Shown here in pieces: positions 6,132-7,259 of a stretch of DNA of 7,259 nucleotides (position 1 is its first letter; every line of letters starts with the position of its first letter). This stretch comes from Clostridia bacterium (GTDB lineage Bacteria; Bacillota; Clostridia; Christensenellales; Aristaeellaceae). The translations under genes were made by a program, and so were the position numbers. A model generated the notes under the pieces. The model worked only from the letters and a program-made list of their open reading frames with translations, searched no databases and was not told the DNA's origin. The stretch is taken from the NCBI GenBank assembly GCA_030526935.1, contig JAUNBY010000025.1:9819-17077 (forward strand). The letters run 5' to 3'.

Positions 6132-6143
6132 GGAGGTTGTATT

Positions 6144-6896
6144 ATGAGAGAGAAACGCCTCGACGAAATGGAACAGTATATACTGCTGAACGGAAGCGTA
6201 TCGATAGACAAGCTCGTAAAGCGCTTCGATATATCGATAAACACGCTGAGGCGAGATTTAAGCGTTTTGGAGGATCGCGGCCACATCGAGAAGATGTATG
6301 GCGGAGCATGCGCGAGGACGCTTCCGACCTTGCTGTCATCGCCCGAACGCTTCGGTAAAAATATCGCCGCGAAACAGCGCATAGGCAAGCTCGCGGAATC
6401 CCTCGTTCCGGGGGATACGACGGTTTATATCGACTCCGGTTCAACCGTTCCAAGCGTTATAAAGCACTTAGGTGACAGGAACAACCTGACGCTGATAACT
6501 CACAGCCTCGTCGCGATAAACGAGGCGAGCCGGATTCCCTCTATAAATCTTATTTCCATAGGCGGCATATACAACAATACCCTCGCCGCTTTCGTGGGCA
6601 TGAACACCCTGAAAATGCTTATGCCTATGTCAATAAATATAGCTCTGATGGCGGCGAGCGGCGTATCTTTAAAACACGGACTGACGAACAATACCTACTT
6701 TGAGGCCGAAATAAAAAGGCAGGTAATAGAGTGCAGCTCAAAAATAATACTCATGGCCGACCGCACAAAATTCTCGGTTAACGCGCTCATGAGCTATTGC
6801 CCGTTGGCCAAGCTCTCCGCCGTAGTCACCGATTCGAGGCCTGACGACGAGTTCATGGAGTTCTTTCAAAAAAAGTCGATAGAGGTTATATACTAA
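6144..6896 (+). CDS. DeoR/GlpR-family transcriptional regulator
   Basis: This 250-residue protein has the usual DeoR length and layout. The N-terminal helix-turn-helix (about 5-55) contains SIDKLVKRFDISINTLRRDLSVLEDRGHIEK-type sequence ending in the family's YGGA element (52-55). The C-terminal sugar-isomerase-like effector domain (about 75-235) shows IDSGSTV (96-102), LITHS (117-121), SIGG (138-141) and ADRTKF (205-210). Members usually repress carbohydrate genes and release DNA on binding a phosphorylated sugar; the ligand here cannot be read from the sequence. The ATG follows GGAGG (6132-6136) by seven bases and lies 16 bases after the metal-binding gene, so the two are probably co-transcribed. 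That company is unusual for this family. A partial glycoside hydrolase gene converges from the right and is a possible functional partner. Confidence 0.93.
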   Translation: MREKRLDEMEQYILLNGSVSIDKLVKRFDISINTLRRDLSVLEDRGHIEKMYGGACARTLPTLLSSPERFGKNIAAKQRIGKLAESLVPGDTTVYIDSGSTVPSVIKHLGDRNNLTLITHSLVAINEASRIPSINLISIGGIYNNTLAAFVGMNTLKMLMPMSINIALMAASGVSLKHGLTNNTYFEAEIKRQVIECSSKIILMADRTKFSVNALMSYCPLAKLSAVVTDSRPDDEFMEFFQKKSIEVIY

Positions 6897-6930
6897 GCGC
6901 CATCACGCAGCTTTTTAAATCAGGGTAACA

Positions 6931-6971
6931 GGGGAGCGGCGTGCTGTACACAGTGGGCTACGCCGTTCCCC
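6931..6971. repeat. Long hairpin after the DeoR gene, possible terminator without T-tract
   Basis: GGGGAGCGGCGT (6931-6942) pairs with ACGCCGTTCCCC (6960-6971), 12 bp with one G-T pair and a 17-base loop that contains TGTACA. It lies 34 bases after the DeoR stop. No run of T follows, so it is not a standard intrinsic terminator. It may protect the operon's 3' end or belong to a dispersed repeat. Confidence 0.55.
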
Positions 6972-7007
6972 GAAATCATTGCGCGGATTGATTTATAATG
7001 ATACATA

Positions 7008-7035
7008 CGCAGGGAGCGCAATGCGCTCCCCTGCG
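7008..7035. repeat. Second strong hairpin in the convergent intergenic region
   Basis: CGCAGGGAGCGCA (7008-7020) and TGCGCTCCCCTGCG (7022-7035) are complementary except for one bulged C, leaving almost no loop. On the minus strand it lies 23 bases after the stop of the glycoside hydrolase gene and is followed only by weakly T-rich sequence. It could mark the 3' end of that transcript. Confidence 0.6.
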
Positions 7036-7058
7036 CCGACCCAAATGACTCGTAGGTT

Positions 7059-7259
7059 TTATGGTGCGCAACACCCGGCGTCGATTTGCAATACGCTCAC
7101 CGAATGAGGCGGCAATATGACGGCGAGATCATCATCAACCCTCATAACCGCTATTCTGTCGCTTTCAATACATACCCTTTCACCGCCCACGTCGTTATAC
7201 GCGTCGGGGCTGTTCCCGCAAAGCGTATAGCTTCGGCATTTCCCGGATACGCCCGTCAC
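7059..7259 (-). CDS. C-terminal end of a probable glycoside hydrolase (arabinofuranosidase type)
   Basis: The frame enters from the right edge and ends at TAA (7061-7059), giving the last 66 residues of a larger protein. Two stretches are telling: YTLCGNSPDAYND and ILPPHSVSVLQI. They resemble the C-terminal beta-sandwich of alpha-L-arabinofuranosidases (GH51) and related enzymes, where an LxGDSPDAYN-like segment precedes valines and a final LPPHSVTVLE strand. The catalytic barrel lies outside the window, so family and substrate are tentative. The short C-terminal tail IDAGCCAP carries two adjacent cysteines, which is atypical. The GTG at the very edge is probably just an internal valine codon. 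The gene converges on the DeoR regulator with 162 bases between the stop codons. Confidence 0.6.
   Translation of the reverse strand: MTGVSGKCRSYTLCGNSPDAYNDVGGERVCIESDRIAVMRVDDDLAVILPPHSVSVLQIDAGCCAP

Noticed and set aside
6894..6916. Intrinsic terminator directly after the DeoR gene (CTTTTT)
   Set aside because: Only a 3-bp GCG/CGC stem with a 6-base loop precedes the short T-run, too weak to call.
6994..6999. TATAAT as a promoter for a small RNA
   Set aside because: No reasonable -35 box lies 16-18 bases upstream; an isolated -10 match in an AT-rich patch is likely chance.

Overview
The window reads as ordinary chromosome from a moderately GC-rich bacterium, most likely an uncultured member of the Bacillota (Clostridia-like). 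The pointers are a T-box riboswitch ahead of thrS, strong Shine-Dalgarno sites on nearly every gene, consensus sigma-A type promoters, and a lipoprotein-type metal-binding protein. This placement is inference. No mobile-element gene, CRISPR array, tRNA or rRNA gene was seen.

Layout, left to right. (1) The 3' end of an unrecognised gene (1-213) is followed by fumC (288-1652), a complete class II fumarase. A strong intrinsic terminator for fumC lies inside the 3' end of the next, convergent gene. (2) That gene (1674-2426, minus strand) encodes a small exported protein of unknown function with an unusual ladder of six cysteines, each spaced by two residues. (3) Upstream of it, also on the minus strand, is thrS (2497-4395). 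It is preceded by a T-box leader with a recognisable Stem I distal arm, T-box sequence, antiterminator and terminator, and by a near-consensus promoter. (4) A divergent perfect-consensus promoter starts a plus-strand operon: a Fur-family (Zur-like) regulator (4760-5179), a ZnuA-like metal-binding lipoprotein (5180-6127) and a DeoR-family regulator (6144-6896). (5) After a 162-bp intergenic stretch with two long hairpins comes the C-terminal end of a minus-strand gene that looks like a glycoside hydrolase (arabinofuranosidase type).

How the parts fit. The Fur-family protein probably senses zinc and controls its own operon, which supplies the extracytoplasmic binding protein of a metal ABC transporter. 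The membrane permease and ATPase are not next to it. The DeoR regulator shares the transcript and may serve the carbohydrate gene at the right edge or a distant target. thrS is predicted to be induced by uncharged tRNA-Thr.

The features most worth a second look are the cysteine-ladder protein, a hairpin that may both terminate thrS transcription and mask the ribosome site of that protein's gene, a dyad between the thrS and fur promoters, and a 16-bp perfect palindrome spanning the stop codon of the metal-binding gene. No wholly new multi-gene system is evident.
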